Assembly (NCBI GenBank): GCA_934692625.1
Contig: CAKUUC010000013.1
Coordinates: 8,774 to 72,773, forward strand
From: an uncultured Candidatus Melainabacteria bacterium
GTDB taxonomy: Bacteria; Cyanobacteriota; Vampirovibrionia; Gastranaerophilales; Gastranaerophilaceae
DNA length: 64,000 nt
Reading direction: 5' to 3'
Both the position numbers and the translations under genes were made by a program. The notes below the pieces were generated by a model. The model did not search any database. It saw nothing but the letters and a program-made list of their open reading frames with translations, and was not told the origin of the DNA. Shown here piece by piece: positions 56,809-64,000 of the stretch (its first letter is position 1; every line of letters begins with the position of its first letter).

Positions 56809-58812
56809 ATGGCAGAAGAAATTATTATGACTGAGGAGAAGAAGCCGGCACGTAAAAAATATGTGCTTAAGAAAAAAAATGTTGTTAAAACGGATTATAA
56901 AGTCGATTATGAAAATGACTTAAATCCGGCGCAACTTTCTGCTGTTACAACTAAAAAAGGACCGGTTTTGGTAATTGCTGGGGCAGGTTCTGGTAAAACA
57001 AAAACTTTAACTTATAGAGTTGCTAGACTTATCGAAGATGGCATCAGTCCTGATAATATTTTGCTTTTGACATTCACGAAAAAAGCCGCTGCAGAAATGT
57101 TGTCAAGAGCCGCGTTGGTTTTGGATGAGCGCTGTGAAAAAGTTGCAGGTGGAACTTTTCACTCTTTTGCAAATATTATTTTGCGAAAATATTCAAAATT
57201 TTTGAAATTGAAAAATAATTTTACAATTATGGACAAGTCTGATTGCGAAGATATAATTTCGCATATTGTCGGACAAATGTTTCCTAAAAAAGAAAAAAGG
57301 TTTCCGAAAAAAGGTACAATTTTGGAAATTTATTCAAAAAGTGTAAACAAAGAAACTCCTACAAAACAAATTATACAAGATGAATTTCCACAATTTGCGC
57401 ATTGTGAAGATAAAATTATTGAAATTCATAAGGCTTACGTTGCTTATAAACGTGAAAATTCTGTGTTGGATTATGATGATTTACTTTTGTATGTGAAGTT
57501 ACTTTTAGAAAATAATGAAAATTTGCGCAAAAAATTGTCCAACCAATATCAATATATTATGGTTGATGAGTATCAAGATACCAATACCTTACAAGCCGAT
57601 GTTATTAAGCTTTTGGCTTCTGAACATAATAACATTATGGCGGTTGGTGATGATGCACAAAGTATTTATTCATTCCGTGGGGCAAATTATCGTAATATTT
57701 TAGATTTTCCAAAATTATTTAAAGATACAACAATTATAAAACTTGAACAAAATTACAGAAGTACGCAAAATATTCTCAAACTTACAAATACAATTATTTC
57801 AAAAGCAAAAGAAAAATATGCAAAAACTTTGTTTTCAAATATTGTATCTCCTGTTGTACCGGCGTTAATTTGTGCAAAAGATACTCAGATGGAAGCGGAT
57901 TTTATTTGTCAAAGAATTTTAGAGTTGCTGGATGAAGATATAAGTTTATCTGATATTTGTATTTTGGCAAGAAATGCAAGAATGTCTTATGCATTAGAAA
58001 TTGAACTTTCTAAACGTGCAATACCTTATCAAAAATTTGGTGGGCCAAAATTTATGGAAACTGCGCATATAAAAGATATTGTTGCACATTTGCGTGTGGT
58101 TATAAATCCTGATGATATTATCAGTTTGAATAGAATTTTGTTATTATTAAAAGGTGTAGGCGCATCTACGGTTAATTCTGTAATTCCGGTTATCAAAGGG
58201 CAATTGGACCCTGATGTCAAACTTTTACCGTCTAAAAAAGTTGATAGTATTGTTCCAATGTTGTCAATGCTTGAAAAAATGCGTAGTTTTATCGCAACTA
58301 AAAAGCCTTCAGATATTGTGGAAGAAGTAATTGCGTATTATCGACCTATTTTGAAGGATAAATATGATGATTTTAATAAAAGAGAAAAAGATTTAGACCA
58401 TTTTAGTTACTTGGCGACACAGTATTCTAATTTGGAAGATTTCATAAGTGATTTAGCGCTTGAACCACCTGATGCCAGTGTTGAGGGAATGTATAAGAAA
58501 AATAGCGATGATGAAGCGTTGACGATTTCGACAATCCATTCTGCAAAAGGCTTGGAATGGGATAGCGTCTTTATTATTGGCGCGGTTGATGGTAGATTTC
58601 CGAGTGCTTATTCGTTCAATTCAGAAGAGGAAATGGATGAAGAATTACGATTGATGTATGTTGCTACAACTAGAGCAAAGAATAATTTGTATATTACATA
58701 TCCTGTAGATATGTATGATTATTCAATGAATATGGTGTTATCAAAACCGTCAAGATTTTTGGACGGGATACCTGATGATATTTTGGAAGTTTGGGATATT
58801 ACAGAAGAATAA
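56809..58812 (+). CDS. UvrD/PcrA-like superfamily 1 DNA helicase
   Basis: The 667 residues form a 3'-5' helicase for repair or replication-conflict removal. After a Lys-rich head come the Q motif LNPAQLSAV (38-46), Walker A GAGSGKTKT (58-66), motif Ia TFTKKAAAEM, Walker B IMVDEYQDTN (near 249), motif III GDDAQSIYSFRGA, motif IV EQNYRST, motif V TISTIHSAKGLEWDSVFIIG (near 565) and motif VI RLMYVATTRAK. It is a little shorter than typical PcrA at the C-terminus. TATAAT lies nine bases before the ATG with no ribosome site. rnhA follows 10 bases later. Confidence 0.94.
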   Translation: MAEEIIMTEEKKPARKKYVLKKKNVVKTDYKVDYENDLNPAQLSAVTTKKGPVLVIAGAGSGKTKTLTYRVARLIEDGISPDNILLLTFTKKAAAEMLSRAALVLDERCEKVAGGTFHSFANIILRKYSKFLKLKNNFTIMDKSDCEDIISHIVGQMFPKKEKRFPKKGTILEIYSKSVNKETPTKQIIQDEFPQFAHCEDKIIEIHKAYVAYKRENSVLDYDDLLLYVKLLLENNENLRKKLSNQYQYIMVDEYQDTNTLQADVIKLLASEHNNIMAVGDDAQSIYSFRGANYRNILDFPKLFKDTTIIKLEQNYRSTQNILKLTNTIISKAKEKYAKTLFSNIVSPVVPALICAKDTQMEADFICQRILELLDEDISLSDICILARNARMSYALEIELSKRAIPYQKFGGPKFMETAHIKDIVAHLRVVINPDDIISLNRILLLLKGVGASTVNSVIPVIKGQLDPDVKLLPSKKVDSIVPMLSMLEKMRSFIATKKPSDIVEEVIAYYRPILKDKYDDFNKREKDLDHFSYLATQYSNLEDFISDLALEPPDASVEGMYKKNSDDEALTISTIHSAKGLEWDSVFIIGAVDGRFPSAYSFNSEEEMDEELRLMYVATTRAKNNLYITYPVDMYDYSMNMVLSKPSRFLDGIPDDILEVWDITEE

Positions 58813-58822
58813 GGGAAAATTT

Positions 58823-59302
58823 ATGCTTATAAAAATATATACTGATGGTGCGTGTAGTGGAAATCCGGGAAAAGGCGGTTATGGAACAATTCTGATTGCC
58901 GAAGACGATAATGGCAAAGTTCATAAAAAAGAAATTACGCAAGGTTTTGAAGTTACGACAAATAATAGAATGGAACTTTTGGCGGCAATTGTTGGGTTAG
59001 AGGCACTAAAAAAGCCGTGTGATGTTGAATTGACTTCTGATTCCAAATATTTGGTTGATGCATTTAATCAAAAATGGGTTGACGGTTGGGTGAAAAAAGG
59101 CTGGAAAGGCGCCAATAAACAACCTGTTAAAAATCAAGATTTGTGGAAGCGTTTGCTTGAGGCTAAGAAAAATCATAATGTGAAATTCATTTGGGTAAAG
59201 GGTCATAACGGGCATGAATTCAATGAACGATGTGATGAGATGGCAGTTGCATCTGCAAATGGTGAGAATTTGTTAACAGATACGGGTTTTACCGGAGTTT
59301 AG
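58823..59302 (+). CDS. rnhA: Ribonuclease HI
   Basis: The 159-residue enzyme cleaves RNA in RNA-DNA hybrids. The carboxylates are visible in IYTDGACSGNPGKGGYG (5-21), NRMELLAAIVG (near 51), LTSDSKYLVD (near 72) and NERCDEMAVA (near 134). The basic protrusion (KWVDGWVKKGWKGANKQPVKN) is present. The start at 58823 has AAGGGA upstream. With the helicase before it, it would help remove R-loops or primers. Confidence 0.95.
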   Translation: MLIKIYTDGACSGNPGKGGYGTILIAEDDNGKVHKKEITQGFEVTTNNRMELLAAIVGLEALKKPCDVELTSDSKYLVDAFNQKWVDGWVKKGWKGANKQPVKNQDLWKRLLEAKKNHNVKFIWVKGHNGHEFNERCDEMAVASANGENLLTDTGFTGV

Positions 59303-59478
59303 AATTTGTTTTTGTAATTGTTTGTTAAAATTGTAAGTTTAAATGTTCATTGAGTTAAATCTCAAAGGATATACGTAAAGATATATGACGAGCGTAGTAA
59401 AAAGTCTTGTAAAAGCTTTTTCTTTATTTTATGCTAAATGAACGTAGAAAAAGATTATAATTCGGCTTGGGAGAAAAA

Positions 59479-60414
59479 ATGAGAATTACCCCTTTATCAA
59501 ATAATGTGAAATTTAGTGGTGCACAAAATGATGCAAATGTTAGTCATGAAGGCATAAAAAAGAAAAGTACAAAGAAATACAAAGATCCTTTACAAAATTA
59601 TCCGATGAGAATGCTCGGTTATACAAACGACGTCGGTGTTGCGATAAATGAATTGTTTCCGACATTTGCGACTTTGTGCTGGGTTCCTGCATTGATGTAT
59701 TTTGGTGCAGATGTTTATGACAAATATAAAAACAAGGGTAATACTTATGACCCGAACGCTAAAAGAGCGTTTTCTCAAGCAGTTTTTCAAGCCAATGCAA
59801 GTATTATTATGCCTATGATGTTTGGTCATATTGGTGCTAGTGCGTTTTCTCAACTTGATAAATACCACGGGCTGAAATTATCAACAAATGCTAAAGAGCA
59901 AACGCTAAGATATATCAAACGTTATGCTGCTTCTGAAAAAATCTTTGAACCAAATCAAGATAAAGAAGCAATTTTGAAAGATTTTTCATCAAGTTTTGAC
60001 AATTTCTACGAAAACAGTTCTAAAACTTATAAGAATAAAAATCTCTTCTTCAAAATGTATGACAAACTTTTGGGTAATTGCAGAAAGGGCGCAATTGCAA
60101 ATTCTAATGAAGCACGTTTGAAAGACTTTGCAAATAACCAATTCAAAAATATTATTGAAAATGCAAAAGACTTAGATGCTTTGAACAAAAAGTTTGACAA
60201 GGATATATTTAAATTGAAAGCGTGGAAGTCTGCAGGTTCATTTACAGCGTTGTTGTTAACTATGAAATTTATTGATTCATTTACTGAAAATGTAATTATC
60301 AAAAAATTGCTAGAACCTCAAATGAAAAAAATAGATTTCCACAAATTTAATGATATGTCTGGATTTGCGAACAATGATTCCAATTCATCTGCAACGAAGT
60401 CAGTTTCTGCCTAG
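59479..60414 (+). CDS. Uncharacterised membrane protein with polar N-terminus (VKFSGA)
   Basis: The 311 residues open MRITPLSNNVKFSGAQNDAN, the polar head seen in other unknowns here, then a Lys-rich stretch. Hydrophobic helices follow at about 55-75 (ELFPTFATLCWVPALMYFGAD), 105-125 (NASIIMPMMFGHIGASAF) and 260-275 (SAGSFTALLLTMKFIDSF), with a charged helical part between. GGGAG precedes the ATG chosen at 59479. Its last four bases overlap the convergent thioredoxin gene. The 176 bases before it show no clear feature. Confidence 0.7.
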   Translation: MRITPLSNNVKFSGAQNDANVSHEGIKKKSTKKYKDPLQNYPMRMLGYTNDVGVAINELFPTFATLCWVPALMYFGADVYDKYKNKGNTYDPNAKRAFSQAVFQANASIIMPMMFGHIGASAFSQLDKYHGLKLSTNAKEQTLRYIKRYAASEKIFEPNQDKEAILKDFSSSFDNFYENSSKTYKNKNLFFKMYDKLLGNCRKGAIANSNEARLKDFANNQFKNIIENAKDLDALNKKFDKDIFKLKAWKSAGSFTALLLTMKFIDSFTENVIIKKLLEPQMKKIDFHKFNDMSGFANNDSNSSATKSVSA

Positions 60415-60716
60415 TTCAGATAGTTCATGAGTTTATTTAGTAGTTGTGATTTTGTATGAAATCCTGAAATTTCGGCAATTTGTTTACCATCTTTTAATAA
60501 AATAAAAGTCGGATAGCCGGTGATATTGTAGCGTTGCGCAATTTGTGGAGATTCTTCGGCATCAACTAGTCCTATCCATATCTTTGATTGCTCAAATTCA
60601 GATAGTTCAATTCGTTGATTTCTGCAATATCCACACCATGTTGTGTAAAATTCAATTAGTTTTAAGCCTGTTTTTGTTTCTGTATCAAAATTATCATTAT
60701 TTAATTCAATTAACAT
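60411..60716 (-). CDS. trxA: Thioredoxin
   Basis: The 101-residue protein is one thioredoxin fold with active site WCGYC (27-31) instead of the usual WCGPC, and the cis-Pro in ITGYPTFILLKDG (near 70). The Pro-to-Tyr change probably shifts the redox potential. No signal peptide is present, so it acts in the cytosol. GGAG precedes the ATG. Confidence 0.9.
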   Translation of the reverse strand: MLIELNNDNFDTETKTGLKLIEFYTTWCGYCRNQRIELSEFEQSKIWIGLVDAEESPQIAQRYNITGYPTFILLKDGKQIAEISGFHTKSQLLNKLMNYLN

Positions 60717-60787
60717 AAAATTTCTCCTTTGGTGGTTTTTATTATACCAATATTTTGGATAGAAACAAATAGGTATTTTGTCGGATT

Positions 60788-61699
60788 TTAGTATCTGAGC
60801 GGAATTTTGGAACGATTTACTTGCTTGTCGCAGTATCCAAAATTTAGGAGCATTCTGTTTGTACTTGTGTAGAAAATATTTTCATCAAAAGTCGGACCGA
60901 TGTTCACTGATACAACGGAATCTTTAGAAAATTTGTATTCAAGATAAGGAACAAATAGTCCGTTTTTTTCTACAATACTGGTTGCTTTTGAGTTTTCTGC
61001 TCCAAAAACATTGACAATGACTATACGATATTCGTGTTCGTTTTTGAATTGTGGATTTTTGAAAAATATACTCACAATGCTTAAAATATCAATGAGTTCA
61101 AAAAGTATGTCAAAAAGTTTTACCTCATTAGATTTTTTGCATTTTAATTCTTTTTCAAACAGAGAATTCCATTTTTTGAAAATTGCGTGAATAATTTTTA
61201 TTTGTTTTTGTTTGTCATAGATAACGCTTCCATAAATGGGAAGATAATCATTTTCACTCATTTCTTTTATGAGTTTCTGTTTGTTAAAACCTATATTGTA
61301 ACCTGTATAATTTTTACCTTTAGCGTAATTGTTCCAAAGTGTCAGGTTATCGCTTTCTGTGGAAAATGAAGTTGTGAAGTATTCTAATTTGTTTACAAAA
61401 TCATTATCTCCATCAACAATGTGTTTATACTTGTTGCTGAAATGCTTTTTAATTTTGATAAATAAATCCGGATTGAGTCCTTCTGTTTGGTCAATAAGTT
61501 TTACAATCAGACGGTATGAATATGCGATTTCTTCCTTATCGTTAAGGTATAAGGCATTGGAAAATCGAATGTTTTCACCGGATATGATGTTTAAAAGTTT
61601 TTCCGGTTTTGTGTAGTGGTAAATTGTACAATTAGAACCTGTGTCCAAAAATCGTTTGATTTTGGGAATCTTTTTCAATAATTCATCATAATAAGACAT
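60788..61699 (-). CDS. DUF2971 protein
   Basis: The 303 residues fit DUF2971: IYHYTKPEKLLNIISGENIRFSNALYLNDKEEIAY (about 26-60) and YFTTSFSTESDNLTLWNNYAKG (near 108-129), then NEHEYRIVIV (near 218). The family has an ADP-ribosyltransferase-like look and is often found near defence genes, but its activity is not established to my knowledge. GAGG lies before the ATG. A 54-residue gene lies directly upstream on the same strand. Confidence 0.78.
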   Translation of the reverse strand: MSYYDELLKKIPKIKRFLDTGSNCTIYHYTKPEKLLNIISGENIRFSNALYLNDKEEIAYSYRLIVKLIDQTEGLNPDLFIKIKKHFSNKYKHIVDGDNDFVNKLEYFTTSFSTESDNLTLWNNYAKGKNYTGYNIGFNKQKLIKEMSENDYLPIYGSVIYDKQKQIKIIHAIFKKWNSLFEKELKCKKSNEVKLFDILFELIDILSIVSIFFKNPQFKNEHEYRIVIVNVFGAENSKATSIVEKNGLFVPYLEYKFSKDSVVSVNIGPTFDENIFYTSTNRMLLNFGYCDKQVNRSKIPLRY

Positions 61700-61768
61700 T
61701 CAAAGACCTCGCAACTATATATATTATAACATATCTTGCGATTATTCGAAAGCTTGAATGTATTTTTC

Positions 61769-61933
61769 TTATCGTCTGATTTTTGCAGTATTGGCAAGGC
61801 GGTTTTTGATTTGTGTTAATTCTTCTTTGGTTAGATGTTTAGATAGGCTTGTAAATTCTTCCATAATGTCCCAAGAAGAATAGTTTTTTGTTTCTACTTT
61901 TCTAATCCAATCGTTGACTTCTTTTGTAATCAT
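61769..61933 (-). CDS. Small helical protein upstream of DUF2971 gene (54 residues)
   Basis: The ORF starts MITKEVNDWIRKVETKNYSS and ends with a basic helix (LTQIKNRLANTAKIRR). AAGGAG lies just before the ATG, and a consensus promoter stands at 61980-62008. It ends 69 bases before the DUF2971 start. The order small gene, then larger protein recalls toxin-antitoxin or guard pairs, but no family is recognised. Confidence 0.65.
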   Translation of the reverse strand: MITKEVNDWIRKVETKNYSSWDIMEEFTSLSKHLTKEELTQIKNRLANTAKIRR

Positions 61934-61979
61934 GATGGCTCCTTTTTTATATATTTTTTACACTAAAAACGACATTGTT

Positions 61980-62008
61980 ATTATAGTCATTTTTCATATT
62001 TTTGTAAA
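61980..62008 (-). promoter_or_regulatory. Promoter of the small gene / DUF2971 unit
   Basis: On the minus strand TTTACA, 17 bases, TATAAT. An inverted repeat TTGTT/AACAA (62032-62049) lies just upstream and may be an operator. Confidence 0.7.
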
Positions 62009-62080
62009 CTTTTTTAAGATAAATAATCCGTTTGTTGTATGTATAACAACACTTGTAAAAATATTTTTTGCTATTAAAAA

Positions 62081-62108
62081 TGCCGAAAATTATTAAAATT
62101 TTTCGGCA
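62081..62108. terminator. Bidirectional terminator
   Basis: TGCCGAAAATT pairs with AATTTTTCGGCA, with A5 before and T5 after. It lies 26 bases beyond the dapL stop on the minus strand. Confidence 0.8.
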
Positions 62109-62133
62109 TTTTTACAATGAATTTTATTTGTAA

Positions 62134-63309
62134 TTATTTCAAAAATTTATCCAATCTTTCGCACGCTTCGATTGTATTTTCTCGGCTACCGAATGAGGTT
62201 AATCTGAAGTAATGTTCTCCGTTTTTGCCAAATCCAGACCCTGGAGTACCGACAATTTGAACATTATCCAATAAATAGTCGAAAAATTCCCAAGATGTCA
62301 TATTATCAGGACATTTTAACCAAATGTATGGTGAATGTTTTCCGCCAATGTGCCAAATGTTGTGTTTTTTCAATGTGTCGGAAATGATTTTTGCATTTTC
62401 TTTGTAGTAGTTAAGGTTTTCTTGGATTTCTTTTTGTCCTTCTTCTGTGAATACAGCCTCTGCGCCACGTTGAATAATATATGGAACGCCATTGAATTTT
62501 GTTGTTTGACGTCTTAACCACATTTTATTGAGTAATCCTTCTTTGATTGCCTTTGGAACAACTGTATAACCGCATCTCGTTCCGGTAAATCCTGCCATTT
62601 TTGATAGTGAACAAAATTCGATTGCACAAGTTTTTGCACCATCAATTTCAAAAATACTTCTAGGAAGGTTTTTGTCAGTTATAAAACATTCATAAGCAGC
62701 ATCAAATAAAATTACTGCCTCATTTTTATTAGCATAATCAACCCATTTTTTTAATTGGTCTTTGTTATAAACTGCACCGGTCGGATTGTTTGGTGAGCAA
62801 ATATAAATTATATCCGCTTTAATTGATTCATCCGGAAGAGGTAAGAATTCATTGTCTGCATTGGCATCAATATAAACGATTTTTCTGCCCGCCATTGTGT
62901 TTGTGTCAACATAAACAGGATAAACTGGATCTGGTACTAACACTGTATTGTCTGTTGAAAATAGGTCTAAAATGTTTCCCAAATCTGATTTTGCACCGTC
63001 AGAAATAAATATTTCGTTGATGTCTAATTCTACGTTGTTGCTTTGGTAATACTTTTGAACTTTTTCACGCAAAAAGTCGTAACCTTGTTCCGGTCCGTAT
63101 CCTCTGAAAGTTTCTTTTATGCCCATTTCTGATGAGGCATTTTTTAATGCTTCAACAACTGTTTTACATAATGGTAATGTTACGTCCCCAATTCCTAGTT
63201 TGATAATTTTTTTGTCAGGATTGTTTTGTGAAAATTCTGCAACTTTTTTTGCGACAGTTGAAAACAAATAACTGTCTGCGATGTTTTGGTAATTTGTGTT
63301 TACGTTCAT
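62134..63309 (-). CDS. dapL: LL-diaminopimelate aminotransferase
   Basis: The 391-residue PLP enzyme converts tetrahydrodipicolinate directly to LL-diaminopimelate for lysine and peptidoglycan. Typical pieces are KLGIGDVTLPLC (37-48), FRGYGPEQGYDFLREK (near 88), DPVYPVYVDTNTMAGR (near 131), SPNNPTGAVY, and the PLP-lysine in SLSKMAGFTGTRCGY (near 230). The DapL route occurs in cyanobacteria, chlamydiae, plants and some related lineages, which fits the proposed taxon. The gene stands alone with a terminator. Confidence 0.95.
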   Translation of the reverse strand: MNVNTNYQNIADSYLFSTVAKKVAEFSQNNPDKKIIKLGIGDVTLPLCKTVVEALKNASSEMGIKETFRGYGPEQGYDFLREKVQKYYQSNNVELDINEIFISDGAKSDLGNILDLFSTDNTVLVPDPVYPVYVDTNTMAGRKIVYIDANADNEFLPLPDESIKADIIYICSPNNPTGAVYNKDQLKKWVDYANKNEAVILFDAAYECFITDKNLPRSIFEIDGAKTCAIEFCSLSKMAGFTGTRCGYTVVPKAIKEGLLNKMWLRRQTTKFNGVPYIIQRGAEAVFTEEGQKEIQENLNYYKENAKIISDTLKKHNIWHIGGKHSPYIWLKCPDNMTSWEFFDYLLDNVQIVGTPGSGFGKNGEHYFRLTSFGSRENTIEACERLDKFLK

Positions 63310-63448
63310 AAGTTTTTAGCACTCCCTATATTCTTATTTTTCTCGATTATAGCATAAATTTGTAAATTGTTGGCATTTTGAAAATTGATACGACAATAAT
63401 GTATTATTTCATTACTTTTGCAATATAACTTCACGAAAAATGCTGATG

Positions 63449-63496
63449 TTACAAAATGTAAAAACTGTTTTAAATCCTCGAAACCCTCGATATAAT
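63449..63496 (+). promoter_or_regulatory. Prepilin leader promoter, copy 3
   Basis: TTACA-AAA-TGTAA (63449-63461), TTTAAA (63469-63474), 16 bases, TATAAT (63491-63496). The spacing is identical to copies 1 and 2. Confidence 0.65.
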
Positions 63497-63501
63497 TGCT
63501 T

Positions 63502-63526
63502 TATGGTATGGTATGGTATGGTGTGG
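63502..63526 (+). repeat. TATGG tandem repeat, copy 3 (5 units)
   Basis: Four TATGG units plus TGTGG, then CGGGGCGGTG, the same form as copy 1. Confidence 0.9.
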
Positions 63527-63562
63527 CGGGGCGGTGTACTTATGGTCAAAAATCGTTCATAA
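63503..63562 (+). CDS. Putative leaderless 19-residue leader peptide, copy 3
   Basis: The frame from the first ATG gives MVWYGMVWRGGVLMVKNRS and TAA at 63560-63562. TATAAT is six bases before the ATG. The stop lies 39 bases before the prepilin ATG, so this peptide could influence prepilin translation directly. Coding is not proven. Confidence 0.4.
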   Translation: MVWYGMVWRGGVLMVKNRS

Positions 63563-63601
63563 TAATAAATGAATTTAGAATTTTTGCGGAGTACATAAAA
63601 C

Positions 63602-64000
63602 ATGAAAAAAGCGTTTACGTTAGCGGAAGTATTGATAACACTTGGAATTATCGGAGTAGTCGCAGCGATGACAATTCCGTCGTTAATCAATGCATATCGC
63701 GAAAGAGTAACCGTAACAAAGGTTCAGAAGGCTTATAGTTTGTTATCTTTGGCGTTCAAACAAATCACAGAAGCTTATGGTGTTCCTCCTTATGCATATC
63801 CTGGGGTTGAAAATTTCAATCATAGTTGTAGTACGTGTGCGGCGATAAAAAGAGATTTATATAAATCACAATTGGGAGGAGAAGCATCTAATCTGTCTGG
63901 ATTGAATTATACTGTTTATAATTTAGATGGGTCTAAAAATTTGATTCCTGTTAACAATTGGCCTACTCTTACTTTAAACAATGGAATGACAATAATATTT
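63602..64000 (+). CDS. Prepilin-like protein, cut by the window end
   Basis: The 133 visible codons start MKKAFTLAEVLITLGIIGVV, with cleavage expected after Ala4. The mature part runs through YRERVTVTKVQKAYSLLSLA, AYGVPPYAYPGVENF and a CSTCAAIKR Cys pair to TLNNGMTIIF, where the window ends. The last part resembles the LPDGTCIGF...MTIFVDINGS region of the broken gene at 514-860, so both belong to one subfamily. GGAG lies 13 bases before the ATG. The leader at 63449-63562 controls it. Confidence 0.9.
   Translation, partial: MKKAFTLAEVLITLGIIGVVAAMTIPSLINAYRERVTVTKVQKAYSLLSLAFKQITEAYGVPPYAYPGVENFNHSCSTCAAIKRDLYKSQLGGEASNLSGLNYTVYNLDGSKNLIPVNNWPTLTLNNGMTIIF

Noticed and set aside
59303..59478. 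A structured leader or riboswitch before the membrane protein at 59479
   Set aside because: Only weak, scattered complementarity is visible (ATGTTCATT near 59342 against AATGAACGT near 59438), and no known motif.
63496..63738. Open frame across the third TATGG tract and the prepilin start
   Set aside because: It overlaps the true prepilin gene at 63602 in another frame and has no conserved counterpart.

Overview
The window is AT-rich DNA from a Gram-negative-type bacterium. The gene set suggests an uncultured gut lineage of the Vampirovibrionia/Melainabacteria, most likely the order Gastranaerophilales. This is inferred from gene content, not from a marker-gene search. The evidence is an outer-membrane assembly protein (BamA) with an OmpH/Skp chaperone, an LptF/LptG-type permease, LL-diaminopimelate aminotransferase (DapL), GatA, type IV pilus genes, many short prepilin-like genes starting MKKAFTLAEVLITLGI, and many lineage-type proteins with no recognisable domain. 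No transposase, integrase, CRISPR array, rRNA or tRNA was seen.

Layout. 1-3.8 kb: dispersed palindromes, a broken prepilin gene behind a TATGG-repeat leader, and an uncharacterised membrane protein behind what looks like a Met-codon transcription attenuator. 3.8-17.3 kb: mostly housekeeping (panE-like, rsmI, bamA, ompH-like, nucleoside phosphorylase, LptF/G, mrnC, gatA), plus a soluble orphan relative of the flagellar export protein FlhA. 17.3-23.7 kb: exported and unknown proteins, then a glycan cluster (Stealth-DUF4422 transferase, galE, MsbA-like ABC exporter). 23.7-33 kb: two divergent prepilin/XRE-regulator pairs around tmRNA, a Zn/Cd P-type ATPase with its divergent ArsR/SmtB regulator, ferredoxin, deoB and pckA. 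33-42.3 kb: transporter, acetyltransferase, ybaK, two sensor kinases, a HEAT-repeat protein and a multidomain receiver protein. 42.3-45.2 kb: an apparent cobalamin riboswitch in front of a Cys-motif protein and two unknowns. 45.2-55.2 kb: ispF, primary sigma factor, rlmB-nadA, PilM/N and PilO-like pilus genes, a radical SAM protein, aroC. 55.2-64 kb: a repeat-dense patch with a prepilin, a UvrD-like helicase, rnhA, thioredoxin, a DUF2971 protein with a small partner, dapL, and a further prepilin cut by the window end.

The main novelty is regulatory. (1) A 27-codon ORF with ten Met codons is followed by mutually exclusive antiterminator and terminator stems ahead of the gene at 851-2215. (2) Three copies of one leader, with an operator-like TTACA-N3-TGTAA, a TATAAT box and then TATGG repeats (5, 11 and 5 units), stand before prepilin genes. 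In each copy a leaderless micro-ORF stays in frame although the repeat number differs. (3) Many genes lack a Shine-Dalgarno sequence and have a -10 box six bases before the ATG, which points to common leaderless transcription. (4) Modular palindromic repeats cluster around the prepilin cassettes.
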